Below, piece by piece: positions 17,801-26,400 of a DNA stretch of 64,000 nt. The position numbers were made by a program, and so were the translations under genes. Each line of letters opens with the position of its first letter. The first letter of the stretch is position 1. The notes beneath the pieces are model-generated. The model ran no database searches. It had not been told where the DNA came from and saw only the letters and a list, made by a program, of their open reading frames with translations. This DNA comes from Opitutaceae bacterium (GTDB lineage: Bacteria; Verrucomicrobiota; Verrucomicrobiia; Opitutales; Opitutaceae), in the NCBI GenBank assembly GCA_027482185.1, contig JAIXWF010000016.1:124001-188000 (forward strand), given 5' to 3'.

Positions 17801-17980
17801 CTCCTCGGGTGCGAGCGAGGGCACCGAGGTGTTGATTTGCACCTGGACGTTGGTGATGTCGGGCACGGCATCGATGGGCAGCCGCAAGGCCGACCAGGTG
17901 CCGACGAATAGGAGCGCGACCGCGCCAAGCAGCACGAACACGCGCTGGCGCAGGGCAAACTCGAGGATCTTGTCGATCAT
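14804..17980 (-). CDS. czcA: Heavy-metal RND efflux pump inner-membrane subunit (CzcA type)
   Basis: This is a 1058-residue proton-driven RND transporter that expels divalent cations from periplasm or cytoplasm. It starts MIDKILEFALRQRVFVLLG, has the large periplasmic loops (PEEIEKLVTYPIEVEMGG), and ends with the second set of helices (FIALSGVAVLNGVMMISFIN). The fourth helix carries GAVDFGLIVDGAVVMAENV, keeping the Asp, Asp and Glu that are essential in CzcA (D402, D408 and E415 there). This favours Zn/Co/Cd as substrates. It is followed by an overlapping lipoprotein gene and preceded by the adaptor and outer-membrane channel genes. Confidence 0.93.
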   Translation of the reverse strand: MIDKILEFALRQRVFVLLGAVALLFVGTWSALRLPIDAVPDITNVQVQINTSVPSLAPEEIEKLVTYPIEVEMGGIEKLLEVRSISKFGLSQVTLIFQEGTDIYRARQLTGERLQAVLDELPPGVTPKLAPITTGLGEIYHYTVRYKEGFKAAPADPVDRLRELKLAQDYIVKPALRTVPGVTEVNTSGGYDKQIVIMPSPAKLTSVGLTVGEVADIVAENVANAGGSVVEKGGEAVTVRAIGRVQTTEEIGNLPIRFSGARAGALRIKDVADVGIGSGVRTGSATHDGAEAVLGSALMLIGENSRLVSGRVHERIQELQAKLPTGMEVETVYNRTDLVNSTIRTVEKNLLEGAILVIAILIGLLGNWRAALIVATAIPLSMLFAMTGMVRYGVSGNLMSLGAVDFGLIVDGAVVMAENVVRMLAHRQHQLGRLLTREERLHTILTACKQVGTPTVFGVAIITIVYLPMFTLTGIEGKMFTPMAFTVVFALIGALILALTVVPVLCSFFMTAKVSEEDNFLIRFAKRLYTPVLHFSLRMRWLMSAIAIGIFAVSMWVFTHLGAEFIPQLDEGSLAAQMIRTTSIGLAPSMQMQTAAEKLMLEKFPEVTHTFARVGTSEVATDPMGVNVGDSYIMLKPPSEWRKIDGRTITKDELTNLMSKELAVHFPGQSYLFSQPIELRFNELLSGSRADIAIKVFGDDYDTLEKVAGEVREIVEKIPGAADVEFDAAGKAPVLQVVLNRQAMTRYNVHADEVNKVIETAFAGVKAGVIVDGNRRYPIITRLPESARQDFANVANLPVRTTDGGMVTLGQVADVSMTESVNTISREAFQRRMAIQVNLRGRDVQSFVLEAQQKIGDGVKLPEGYFVEYGGAFKNLQEARTRLLIVVPAALALIFLLIFMAFGSVRQALIVYTGIPLAVTGGVFALWVRDLPFSISAAVGFIALSGVAVLNGVMMISFINQLREEGRNVRDAVIEGALTRLRPVLMTALVAALGFVPMALASGSGAEVQRPIATVVIGGIITATFLTLVLLPTLYCWFERDNPAARSAAPAITNEGHA

Positions 17981-18019
17981 GGAAAAGGAAGGATGGGTTG
18001 AAAAACGGAGTGGAGGGGA

Positions 18020-18730
18020 TCAGTGGCTGTGGCCGCCGCCCTTGGTGAGACGCAACTCGGCCAGCCAGAGCTGATCGACGGGCGTCACGACCACGACATC
18101 ACCGGCGTAAAGGCCGTCGGTGATCTCGATGAAGTCGGCCGAACGCGCACCCACCTTGACAGGTGTGCGCAGGTAGGCGCCGCTGTTGATGACGTAAACG
18201 AAGGTGCCCGTGGCGCCGTCGAGCACCGCGGACCGGGGCACGGTGAGGACGGAAACCGGCTGAACTGCTAAAGCGAGCGTCACAAAATCGCCGACCTGAT
18301 GGACGGCCGGGGAATCCAGCTCGAAAATCAGATCGACGAGCCGCGTGGCGGAAGCGGCGGTGCGATCAATTCGCACGAGCTTCGCCCCGTTGAAGCGGGA
18401 TTTCTCCAGCGGTCCGGCCTGTTCTGCGGGCAGCCGAGTGCTTGCGAGTGCCCGAGGCTTAGTCGCAAAAACCTGCGCAGTGACATTTAGTTCCGCGGCA
18501 AGCGCGCGATCCTCCGCTTCCGCCGTGACGAGGCCAAGTGCCTTGATCACCTCTGAGGAGAGTTGCAGACCACGGCCTTCCTTGAACGCGACGCCGCCGT
18601 CTCCGCTCCTCTCACCCTCAGAATGTTCGGAATGGTCATGTCCGGCTTCTGAAGACGATTTTTTACCGCAACCGGCGAGCAGCAGAGCCGAGGCGGCCAA
18701 ACTGGCTAGAAACCAAGGACGCGGATTCAT
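18020..18730 (-). CDS. RND efflux periplasmic adaptor, unusually short (CzcB-like)
   Basis: This lipoprotein (ALLLAGCGKK) has 236 residues against roughly 350-520 for typical CzcB proteins. After a His-rich linker (GHDHSEHSEG) it runs straight from a first barrel strand segment (LNVTAQVFATKPRAL) to a beta-barrel region and a membrane-proximal domain (LTVPRSAVLDGATGTFVYVI). I see no coiled-coil hairpin and no full lipoyl domain. It ends GGGHSH. The ATG overlaps the czcC stop by four bases (ATGA). How such an adaptor bridges to the outer-membrane channel is unclear. Confidence 0.82.
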   Translation of the reverse strand: MNPRPWFLASLAASALLLAGCGKKSSSEAGHDHSEHSEGERSGDGGVAFKEGRGLQLSSEVIKALGLVTAEAEDRALAAELNVTAQVFATKPRALASTRLPAEQAGPLEKSRFNGAKLVRIDRTAASATRLVDLIFELDSPAVHQVGDFVTLALAVQPVSVLTVPRSAVLDGATGTFVYVINSGAYLRTPVKVGARSADFIEITDGLYAGDVVVVTPVDQLWLAELRLTKGGGHSH

Positions 18731-20037
18731 GGCTTGATTTCGACGGGGTTGAGTTCGACGCCAGTGAGCTGTTGGACCTTGAGCCCGGCGGCCAGTATCT
18801 CGCTCTGGGTGTCAAGCAGGGCCTCGACCGCGTCTAGGTAGCTGTTCTGGAGCTCGACGTAGGTCGCGATGGGCACAGCGCCCGTGCGATAGTGGCGGTC
18901 GGCCAGATCGGCGGCTTCGCGGAATCTAAGCACCGCATCCGGCGACCAGCGCCGCGACTCGGCCAACTTGGTCGCAAACACCTGGGCTGACGTGATGACC
19001 TCGCGGTCGAGTTCGCGCAATGCGACCATGACGGCAGCCTCCGCCTGCCGGCGGCGGGCATTGGCCACATCCACGGCCGCGCCGGTTCGGCCGGTGACCG
19101 GCAGGGGCATGCTCAGGCCCAGCCCGACGACGGTTTCGCGGTCGCCGACGTTGTCGCGAGAGATATAGGGGCCGACGCGGATGCCAGGATAACGCTCGTT
19201 GCGGGCGAGGCTGACGGCAAACCCCTGTTGCTCCAACTCGACCAAGCGCATCCGGTAGTCGAAATTCTTCTCCCGGGCTGCCGCCAGCAGATCGGACGTA
19301 GCGGGCAAGGAGGTGAAGCCAAGGGCCGACGCGGCCACCCGCAGCGGCGCATCCACTGCCGCGCCGCGCAGTTGGTTGAGTTCGATCAGCGCGGCCTGCA
19401 CCGCAAGTTCGGCTTCCGTCGCCCGCCGCTGGAGAGCGAGTTCGCTGGCTTCGATCACCCGCGTTTCCAGGAGCGGCGTGACGCCGGCCGGATCGCGGGC
19501 GAGGAAGGTTTCCTTGAGGGCCGAAAAGCGGTCGGAGACCTCGCGGATCGCCGCGGCCTTGGCATTGGCGGCATACAGACCGAAGGCAAGGGTGCGGGCA
19601 CGGGCCGTCAGGGCATTCTCAAAGCGGGCCACTCCGAGTTCGGCCAGTTCGACCTGCCGGTTGGCAATGGCCTTGCGCAGCGAGAGCCGGCCGGGCCATT
19701 CAAAAGTTTGCGTGACGGAGACCGACCAGACGGCCCCGTCGCCGATCTTTGCGCCAAAGGAGTCCTTCAGCCGCTTTTGACCGATGTCGAACGACAACTC
19801 CGGGTCGCTCAGGCGGGAGGAGATGCGCGCTCCTGCTTTGGCGGCGGCGATTTCCTCCTGATAGAACTGGCGCTCAGGATTCTTGGCGGTGATTTCGCCG
19901 ACGAGCGTGGACAGCGAAACGGCGGAAGCGGCTTCGTCGGACGCGCTCTGGGCGCGTCCGACACCCGCGAGGGCGAAAAACATCAACCCGAGAATCGGGC
20001 GGATAAGGTGGGAGGGCGTGGAAACAGTGGGCTTCAT
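18727..20037 (-). CDS. czcC: TolC-family outer-membrane channel of the metal pump (CzcC-like)
   Basis: This 436-residue outer-membrane efflux protein has a signal peptide (to about GVGRAQS) and two repeats of long helices. Typical segments are NPERQFYQEEIAAAKAGAR, DPELSFDIGQKRLKDSFG, SVTQTFEWPGRLSLRKAI and YRTGAVPIATYVELQNSYL. The start at 20037 begins the signal peptide. It is the first of the three pump genes (C, B, A), and the Cys-rich protein gene lies 122 bases upstream on the same strand. Confidence 0.88.
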   Translation of the reverse strand: MKPTVSTPSHLIRPILGLMFFALAGVGRAQSASDEAASAVSLSTLVGEITAKNPERQFYQEEIAAAKAGARISSRLSDPELSFDIGQKRLKDSFGAKIGDGAVWSVSVTQTFEWPGRLSLRKAIANRQVELAELGVARFENALTARARTLAFGLYAANAKAAAIREVSDRFSALKETFLARDPAGVTPLLETRVIEASELALQRRATEAELAVQAALIELNQLRGAAVDAPLRVAASALGFTSLPATSDLLAAAREKNFDYRMRLVELEQQGFAVSLARNERYPGIRVGPYISRDNVGDRETVVGLGLSMPLPVTGRTGAAVDVANARRRQAEAAVMVALRELDREVITSAQVFATKLAESRRWSPDAVLRFREAADLADRHYRTGAVPIATYVELQNSYLDAVEALLDTQSEILAAGLKVQQLTGVELNPVEIKP

Positions 20038-20159
20038 GAAAAAATGAATGGGTGGAATACGACGGGGAACGAAAAACATCCCGGAAAGTGCGGACGCGCA
20101 CAGGCGTCCCGCTGCGGGATGGGATGGAGACAGGGCTGATCAGTCCGCGCAGGGACTAA

Positions 20160-20570
20160 TCAACCGACGAGCGAAGGCGCGCGCGACAACGGCGCGGCGC
20201 GGCGGACGAACTGCCAGACCGGCACCCAATGCTCAGGAGACACGGACTCGGAAATCGCGAGATTCGGCTCAATGGCCAAAACCGGCGGAAACAGCTGCAC
20301 GCAAAGTGAACAGGCGCAGGCGACAGAGGCAGGAGACGGCACCTTGATCGACTCATTGCTGAACTTTACCAAGCCGCTTTCGACCACATTGCAGCCGTCA
20401 TGGGTGCAATGATCGAAATTGCTCCCCGCACATCCCTCATGAGTTACGTGTGGACCATCTGCACCAATCAATCCTGCAGCTTCCAATCCACAGTGCTGAG
20501 TTGCTGGCAGCCAAAGGGCCAACAAAACAAGAGCAACGACGTGGCGAAAGGAAGACACGTTTATAGCCAT
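20160..20570 (-). CDS. Cys-rich secreted protein, HCxLEAAG family, copy 1
   Basis: This 136-residue protein has an N-terminal hydrophobic segment (VVALVLLALWL), QHCGLEAAGLIG, then GCAGSNFDHCTHDGCNVVES and CACSLCVQLFPP. It resembles 10170-10571 in order and spacing of the Cys elements and in the C-terminal W-F-RR pattern. It is the first gene of the efflux operon. A periplasmic metal-binding or sensing role is inferred from the Cys content and position only. Confidence 0.7.
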   Translation of the reverse strand: MAINVSSFRHVVALVLLALWLPATQHCGLEAAGLIGADGPHVTHEGCAGSNFDHCTHDGCNVVESGLVKFSNESIKVPSPASVACACSLCVQLFPPVLAIEPNLAISESVSPEHWVPVWQFVRRAAPLSRAPSLVG

Positions 20571-20710
20571 CGACACGAAAACTCTTTTGTCAACCACCGC
20601 TTCGGACCGGGAATCTTTATAGCCTAACCTCGATTCACACTAGCTCGTGGGGGATGGGCTACGGCGTCCTGCAATCGCTCAGAAAGAAGAACTCGTTCGA
20701 CCGTCTAGGT

Positions 20711-23080
20711 TTAGACCGCACGATATGCGCGTGTTCGAGTGTTTCCGGTGCAGGCAACTTTGCCGGCCGACACCAGTTCGGCTAGTCGTCGGTAAGTGGA
20801 CGCAAGTGAAAGTTGTATCTCTGCTCCGATTCGTCGAGGAGCAGTTGGCCCCGCACGGCGCAGCAAATCGATGATACGCTCGGTGTCGCTGACGCCCGCA
20901 GCGTTCGTTCCGTCGGATCGGAACGTTTTGAGAGGTTCTCCCGCTACCAGCTCCGGTGTCGGTTGGGCGAATGCCCGGCGGATGCGCTCGAAAGCCGCGA
21001 GTTGCTCCGCCCGACTCAGGTCTGCCAGCGCTCCGACGCGCTTTAGGCCAAAGTGCCGGAGCGCATCCTTGTCTTTCAGCGCGCCGAGGAAGTTCTGAAT
21101 CTCAGGACAAAGCTGGATCATCTTCAGGGTGCGCGTGACGGCTCCCGGGGTGACCCCGAATCGTTTGGCCAGTGCGACGCGGTTCGCCGTCTGACCGCTC
21201 TCCAAGAGCCGTTGCCAATATTGCGCGCGAACGACCAGGTGCTGCGTTTCGCCTTGATCCTTCGCCTGCTTCAGCCGTGCAGCCACAAGGCTGCGACCCG
21301 AAATCCGCACCGGATGATGAAACGGCGCAACCAGCGTAACCACTCCACGCAACGCCTGGGAGAAGTCCACCTTCGCCTCGAATTGGACTCCGCGTGCGGT
21401 GATCGGACGGAAGGCGCTTATCCCCTTCCGGCCCGCTTGGTCGGCTTTTTCGATACCTTCAACCAGCCGCGGCAGGTGCAGCTTCATCCGCACCGCCAGA
21501 ACGCGGTTGGACTCCCGACCGTCGATGGCCGCGCCAAATTGCGTTCGGGCTGGTTCGCGGATTTCGACGCGGTCGACGAAAAGGCGCACCAGTTCCACCT
21601 GCTCGGCGGGCGGCAATTTCGGCAGTATGGCCGTCAACCGATTGAGTGAATCGAGCACCCGCTGCTCACTGACGGCGGCGGTGTCGCAGGCGACCAAGTC
21701 CTGACGTTTTTTCTCCCGCTCGATGACCAACTGATCCTGGTCGGCCCGGAGCTTTTCGGCGCGCTTGAGAATTTCAGGACCGAGCGCACCCGCACCGCCC
21801 TTCGCCACCACGTCCACGCAGCGGCCCAATTGTTCGTTCACCTGATCGAGCCGCTCTTGCAGGGCGGACAGCTCAGTGCGCAACGTCCGGCGGTCACCTT
21901 TGGCGCGCGTGCGGGTCGCCTCGATCACACCACTGACCAGTGCCTGGTGTTTGCTGACCTCCCCTAGGAAGGCGATGACGGCGCCCTCCAAGGCCTGCGC
22001 CGACAACCGCCCAACCGGGCACGCGCCGAGCTTCCGGTCGCGCAGGACCGAGCCACAATTGTAGTAGCGATACCGCTTCCGGGCATTGTTGCTGTCGCCG
22101 CAGGTCTGCGGGATCATGGCGCGACCGCAGTGACCGCAACGGCAGATTCCCTTGAGGAGGTATTGGTGGATGTTCTGATCCTCACGCACCTCGATCCGCG
22201 GACGGGTTTGCCGAACTGCCGCGTTGGCACGTTCCCAAAGGTCATCGGGGATCAGCGCTTCATGTTGGCCGCGATATTCCTCACCCTGAAACCGCACGAC
22301 ACCGCGGTAGATCGGATTGGTAATTAACAGTCGTAGACCATCCGACCGGAATCGCTGTTGGCCGATTACCTCACGAGTGCCGTCGCGACGCCGCAGAAAA
22401 CGCTGCTTCGTGCGGAGGCCCTCAGCGTTGAGGAGGTTGGCAAGGTCGGTCAGCGACACGAGTCCGGCGGCGCGCTCGTAGATTCGTTTCACGATCGCCG
22501 CTTCCGTGGGATGAGGGCTCAGTTTCTGACTGTTTTTGTCGTAGGCATATCCGTAGGGGACGCTGCCGCCGTTCCAGATTCCGCGTTTGGCCTGCTCGCC
22601 CATCTTCGCCCGGACCTTTTCGGCAATGTTCAGCCGGTCGTATTCGGAGACACTGACGAGCAGATTATTCTTCAGACGTCCAAGTGCGGTCTTCTCCGAA
22701 ATGTCCTCCATCGCACTCGCCAGTTCGCACTTGTGCTGGCTCAAAAACGCCCGGAACGGCGCCCATTCGTCCGTCGACCGCAGCACTCGCTCCAACTTGA
22801 AAATCACCACCACCCGGATCTGACCGGCTGCGACCGCCTGCTTCAGCGCCTCCATGCCCGGGCGCTTCATGGTGGCACCCGAATACGCGGGATCGGTGAA
22901 TGTCTGGATGTGCTCCCAGCCTTTGCCCGGCGCCTGCGAGCGGATGTAGTCGAGACAGATCGCCTCCTGGCTTTCGCACGACTCCATGCGCCGGCCAAGT
23001 TGCTTGGTGGTCGAGACCCGCGTGTAGATTGCTGCGGGCACCCAAAGGCCGGAGACCACTCCCGTCTTCATGGGCGTCAT
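20711..23080 (-). CDS. Large serine recombinase
   Basis: This is a 789-residue site-specific recombinase that integrates or excises the element. The N-terminal resolvase domain has the catalytic Ser in AAIYTRVSTTKQ (about residue 23), then VVIFKLERVLRS and ENLSV-type loop residues. It is followed by a recombinase domain (GGSVPYGYAYD, ITNPIYRGVVRFQGE), a zinc ribbon (CRCGHCGRAM ... YYNCGS ... GACPVG) and a coiled coil (about 390-470). Beyond this it carries about 250 further residues with helix-turn-helix character (AKRFGVTPGAVTRTLKMI and a winged end). The ATG at 23080 is used; a TTG lies one codon upstream. It overlaps the preceding gene (TGATG). Confidence 0.9.
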   Translation of the reverse strand: MTPMKTGVVSGLWVPAAIYTRVSTTKQLGRRMESCESQEAICLDYIRSQAPGKGWEHIQTFTDPAYSGATMKRPGMEALKQAVAAGQIRVVVIFKLERVLRSTDEWAPFRAFLSQHKCELASAMEDISEKTALGRLKNNLLVSVSEYDRLNIAEKVRAKMGEQAKRGIWNGGSVPYGYAYDKNSQKLSPHPTEAAIVKRIYERAAGLVSLTDLANLLNAEGLRTKQRFLRRRDGTREVIGQQRFRSDGLRLLITNPIYRGVVRFQGEEYRGQHEALIPDDLWERANAAVRQTRPRIEVREDQNIHQYLLKGICRCGHCGRAMIPQTCGDSNNARKRYRYYNCGSVLRDRKLGACPVGRLSAQALEGAVIAFLGEVSKHQALVSGVIEATRTRAKGDRRTLRTELSALQERLDQVNEQLGRCVDVVAKGGAGALGPEILKRAEKLRADQDQLVIEREKKRQDLVACDTAAVSEQRVLDSLNRLTAILPKLPPAEQVELVRLFVDRVEIREPARTQFGAAIDGRESNRVLAVRMKLHLPRLVEGIEKADQAGRKGISAFRPITARGVQFEAKVDFSQALRGVVTLVAPFHHPVRISGRSLVAARLKQAKDQGETQHLVVRAQYWQRLLESGQTANRVALAKRFGVTPGAVTRTLKMIQLCPEIQNFLGALKDKDALRHFGLKRVGALADLSRAEQLAAFERIRRAFAQPTPELVAGEPLKTFRSDGTNAAGVSDTERIIDLLRRAGPTAPRRIGAEIQLSLASTYRRLAELVSAGKVACTGNTRTRAYRAV

Positions 23081-23472
23081 CAATTGAGGACAATCTTCCT
23101 CACCTCGGCACGGGTCAGGGCATAGGACGTCATGCGGGAGCGCCCCGAGGCGGCAACCCGCCCGCGCATCAACAAGGGCTGCAAGGCGCGGTAGACTCTC
23201 ATTTTCGACAGTCCAAGCGTCTCCCGAATCAGGGAGGCATTCGCTGCACCAACCAAGGATAAGTATCCGACAATCCGCTCTTCGTCAGATGATTCAGCGG
23301 GGCAATCCCGTGGATTGGGTGAGTCCGGCCCTGAACCCGGAGTTTCCGCGAGGCGGCTGGACCAGTCGCTGACCACGGCCTTGGAAAGCAAATCGCAGAT
23401 GCGATTCATCCGCTGCTCCTCCGAAAGATACGGGGCCACCAAGCGGGATGAAGTTTCAGGGTCCGGGTTCAT
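23080..23472 (-). CDS. Winged-helix partner gene of the recombinase
   Basis: This 130-residue protein has a C-terminal winged-helix-like domain (DEERIVGYLSLVGAANASLIRE, LSKMRVYRALQPLLMRGRVA). It overlaps the helicase stop (ATGA) on one side and the recombinase start on the other. Its winged helix resembles the extreme C-terminus of the recombinase (IIDLLRRAG ... STYRRLAELVSAGKV). It may be a recombination directionality factor or a regulator; neither is shown. Confidence 0.65.
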   Translation of the reverse strand: MNPDPETSSRLVAPYLSEEQRMNRICDLLSKAVVSDWSSRLAETPGSGPDSPNPRDCPAESSDEERIVGYLSLVGAANASLIRETLGLSKMRVYRALQPLLMRGRVAASGRSRMTSYALTRAEVRKIVLN

Positions 23473-26400
23473 ACCGCGATTCTCAGTCTGGCCGGAGGAC
23501 TGGGAGTGAGTCGCACGGTTGGTGCCAGAGTATGGGTTAGGACAACGGACTCGGCTGGTCTCGTTTTCGACGGACCGACGCGCGTGCCTTTCTTTGATTT
23601 CGACGGTGCGACTTCCGCAGGTGCCGGCGCCTCTCTCGCTGATTCGTCTGCATCGGTCGCGACCGCGTCCGGAACCACCGGTGTCACCGATTCAACATCG
23701 CCGGTCGATTCCGTCGCCTGCTGCGCCGCCGCCTGATTCTTGGCGATGTCGAGCAGGTCCACCAATTCGCCCTGCCGTTTCAGGAGTTCGCGGTAGCGCT
23801 CCTCATGCTCGAAGACTTTGCCGGTCAACGCGGTCAATTCCACAAGATGGCTCCGGCAGCGCGTGAGTTCGTCCCGGCACCGTGTTGCCTGCTCTCCTAT
23901 GGAGCGCGCGGCGTGCTCCAGGGAGCTGATCGAGCCCACCGGAGACGGCGAAATATTCGCTGGGTATTCTCCAGCGCCACGGAGGATCACTTTGTCGGGC
24001 CAGGTCGAGCGGTATTCGATTTTGAAGCCGGCCAGTTCACCGAGGACCACGGTGCCCGCCCGACCGGCGAGATGATCGTCACGATGGTCGGCCGCCAGAT
24101 ACACCAGCGCTGCCCCGGCTTCCGCCCGCTCGGTGTAGGTCTTCGTCCCGACCACCATCCGGAACTTCTCACCGTGCGTGTCCACCCGCGCGGCCAAATC
24201 CTGATCCATCGCCGCAAGCTGGCGCTCCAGCCGGGCGATGTCCTCTCCTGCCATGCGCAACCGGCTACGGGTGCCGTATTGTGACTCGCTGTGCTCGGAG
24301 CGGAGCCGTGCCAGCCGCATGACCTCCGCATCCACCTTGGCTTTTTCCATGACCAGCGGATTGCCGGACGCGATGGCTTTGACCTCGGCATACGTGAGCG
24401 CCGGTGAGTCGAGATCCTCGATGCGGCGGGCCACCGTCTGGCCGGTCATCACCTGGGAAATGAACTTCGCCTTCGTTTCCAGCGTTTGCCACATGTAGGC
24501 GTCGAAACTGCCTTCGGTGACGTAGCGATTCACCCGAACCACCGCGTTCTGGTTCCCCTGCCTCAGTATCCGGCCCTCCCGTTGCTCGATATCGGCTGGC
24601 CGCCACGGCGCGTCGAGATGGTGCAGGGCCACCAACTTCGTCTGGGCGTTGGTCCCGGCCCCCATCTTTTGTGACGAGCCCATGAGCACGCGCACCTTGC
24701 CCGACCGCACATCCTTGAAGAGCGCTAGCTTGGCTGCGTCAGCGTCGAAGTCCTGGATGAACGCGATTTCTTCGGGCGGCACCCCGCGGGCCACCAGTTT
24801 GGCCTTCACGTCCTGATAAACCGAAAAGCCCCGGCCCTCGACCTTGGGTGTGGACAGGTCGCAAAACACCATCTGCGTCAGCCGGTCCTTCCGGGTATCC
24901 TGCCAGATCGAGAAGATTTCACGGACGGCTTGGTTGACCTTTCCTTCCGGGGCATCCGCCGCGCCGCCGCGGACTAGTCGCAGATCGAGCGCGGCTTTGC
25001 GGCCCTCGCCGGTGATTTTGAGCATGTTGTCGACCGACGGATCGACCTTCTCACGTTTCAGCTTCTCCGCCCGCTGGGCCAGTGACGCGACGAACGCTTT
25101 CAATTCCGGCGTGGTCGGTGCCCGCACAATGCGTGCCTTGCCGCCCTCCAACGCGGGGATCGGGAGCTTCAACATGTCCGCTGTCTGGACGTCTGCCATC
25201 GACCGGAACATTTGCATCAGTTCCGGCACGTTCACGAACCGCGCGAAGCGGGTGTGCAGGCGGTAACCTGCTCCGTCCGGGGCCAACTCCATCGCGGTTA
25301 CTGTTTCCCCGAAGGTGCCGGCCCACGCGTCGAAGTGCTGGAGGTTCTGCTGCCGCAGCACGTCCATTTGCAGGTAACGCTGCATGGTGAACATCTCGGC
25401 CATCGTGTTTGTGACCGGCGTGCCGGTGGCGAAAACGACGCCGGCACCGCCGTTCTGTTTTTGGACGTGCTGCACCTTGAGAAACATGTCGAAGGCCCGC
25501 TCCGATGCGGTCTGCGGCAGGCCAGCGACCCGCGTCATTTTGGAAATGTAGAACAGGTTTTTGAAGGCCTGAGCCTCATCCACGAAGAGCCGGTCCAAGC
25601 CGAGTTCCTCGAACGTGAGGGTGTCGTCTTTGCGGTGCTCCGCACCGAGTGCCTTGATCCGGGCTTCGAGTTTCTTCTTCGCCCGCTCCAATTCCTTCAC
25701 GATGCGCGTGCCGGACGACGACGCCCCGATCCGACTTTTGTGCTCGTGGATACACTCCGTCAGTTCGGTGAGTTGCCCGTCGAGGAAGTCCTTGCGGGCT
25801 TCGGCCGACAACGGCAGTCGCTCGAAACCGGAATGCGTGACGATGATCGCATCCCAATTGTTGGTCGCGATGCGGCTCATCAATTCACGGCGGCGCAGGC
25901 TCGCGAAGTCGTCACGGCCGGCCGCAAGGATGTTTGCTCCCGGATAGAGCGTCAGCAGCTCGGAGCTGAACTGGCCGAGCATGTGGTTAGGCACGACGAA
26001 CATCGGCTTCCGCGCCAGGCCGAGCCGCTTCAATTCCATCGCTGCCGCCGCCATCGTGTAGGTTTTCCCGGCGCCGACGACATGGGCGAGGAGTGCATTC
26101 GGTGTCTGGAGAATCCGCCACACGGCAGCCTTTTGATGCGGACGGAGGGCGATGGTCGGACTCGCTCCCGGCAACGTGAGGTGGTCGCCGTTGAAAGTGC
26201 GCAGCCGCAGGTGATTGAACTCCCGATTGTAGCACTCCACCAGCCGGGCGCGTCGCGCGTCGTCCTCCCAGATCCATTCGGCGAAGCGGTCCTTGATTTT
26301 CTGCTGTTTATCGCGAGCTGCCTCGGTGGCCGTCACGTTGACGGTGGCCTTACCGTCGTCGTCATAGTCGAAGATCGTGGGCGTTCGCAGATTGAGGGCA

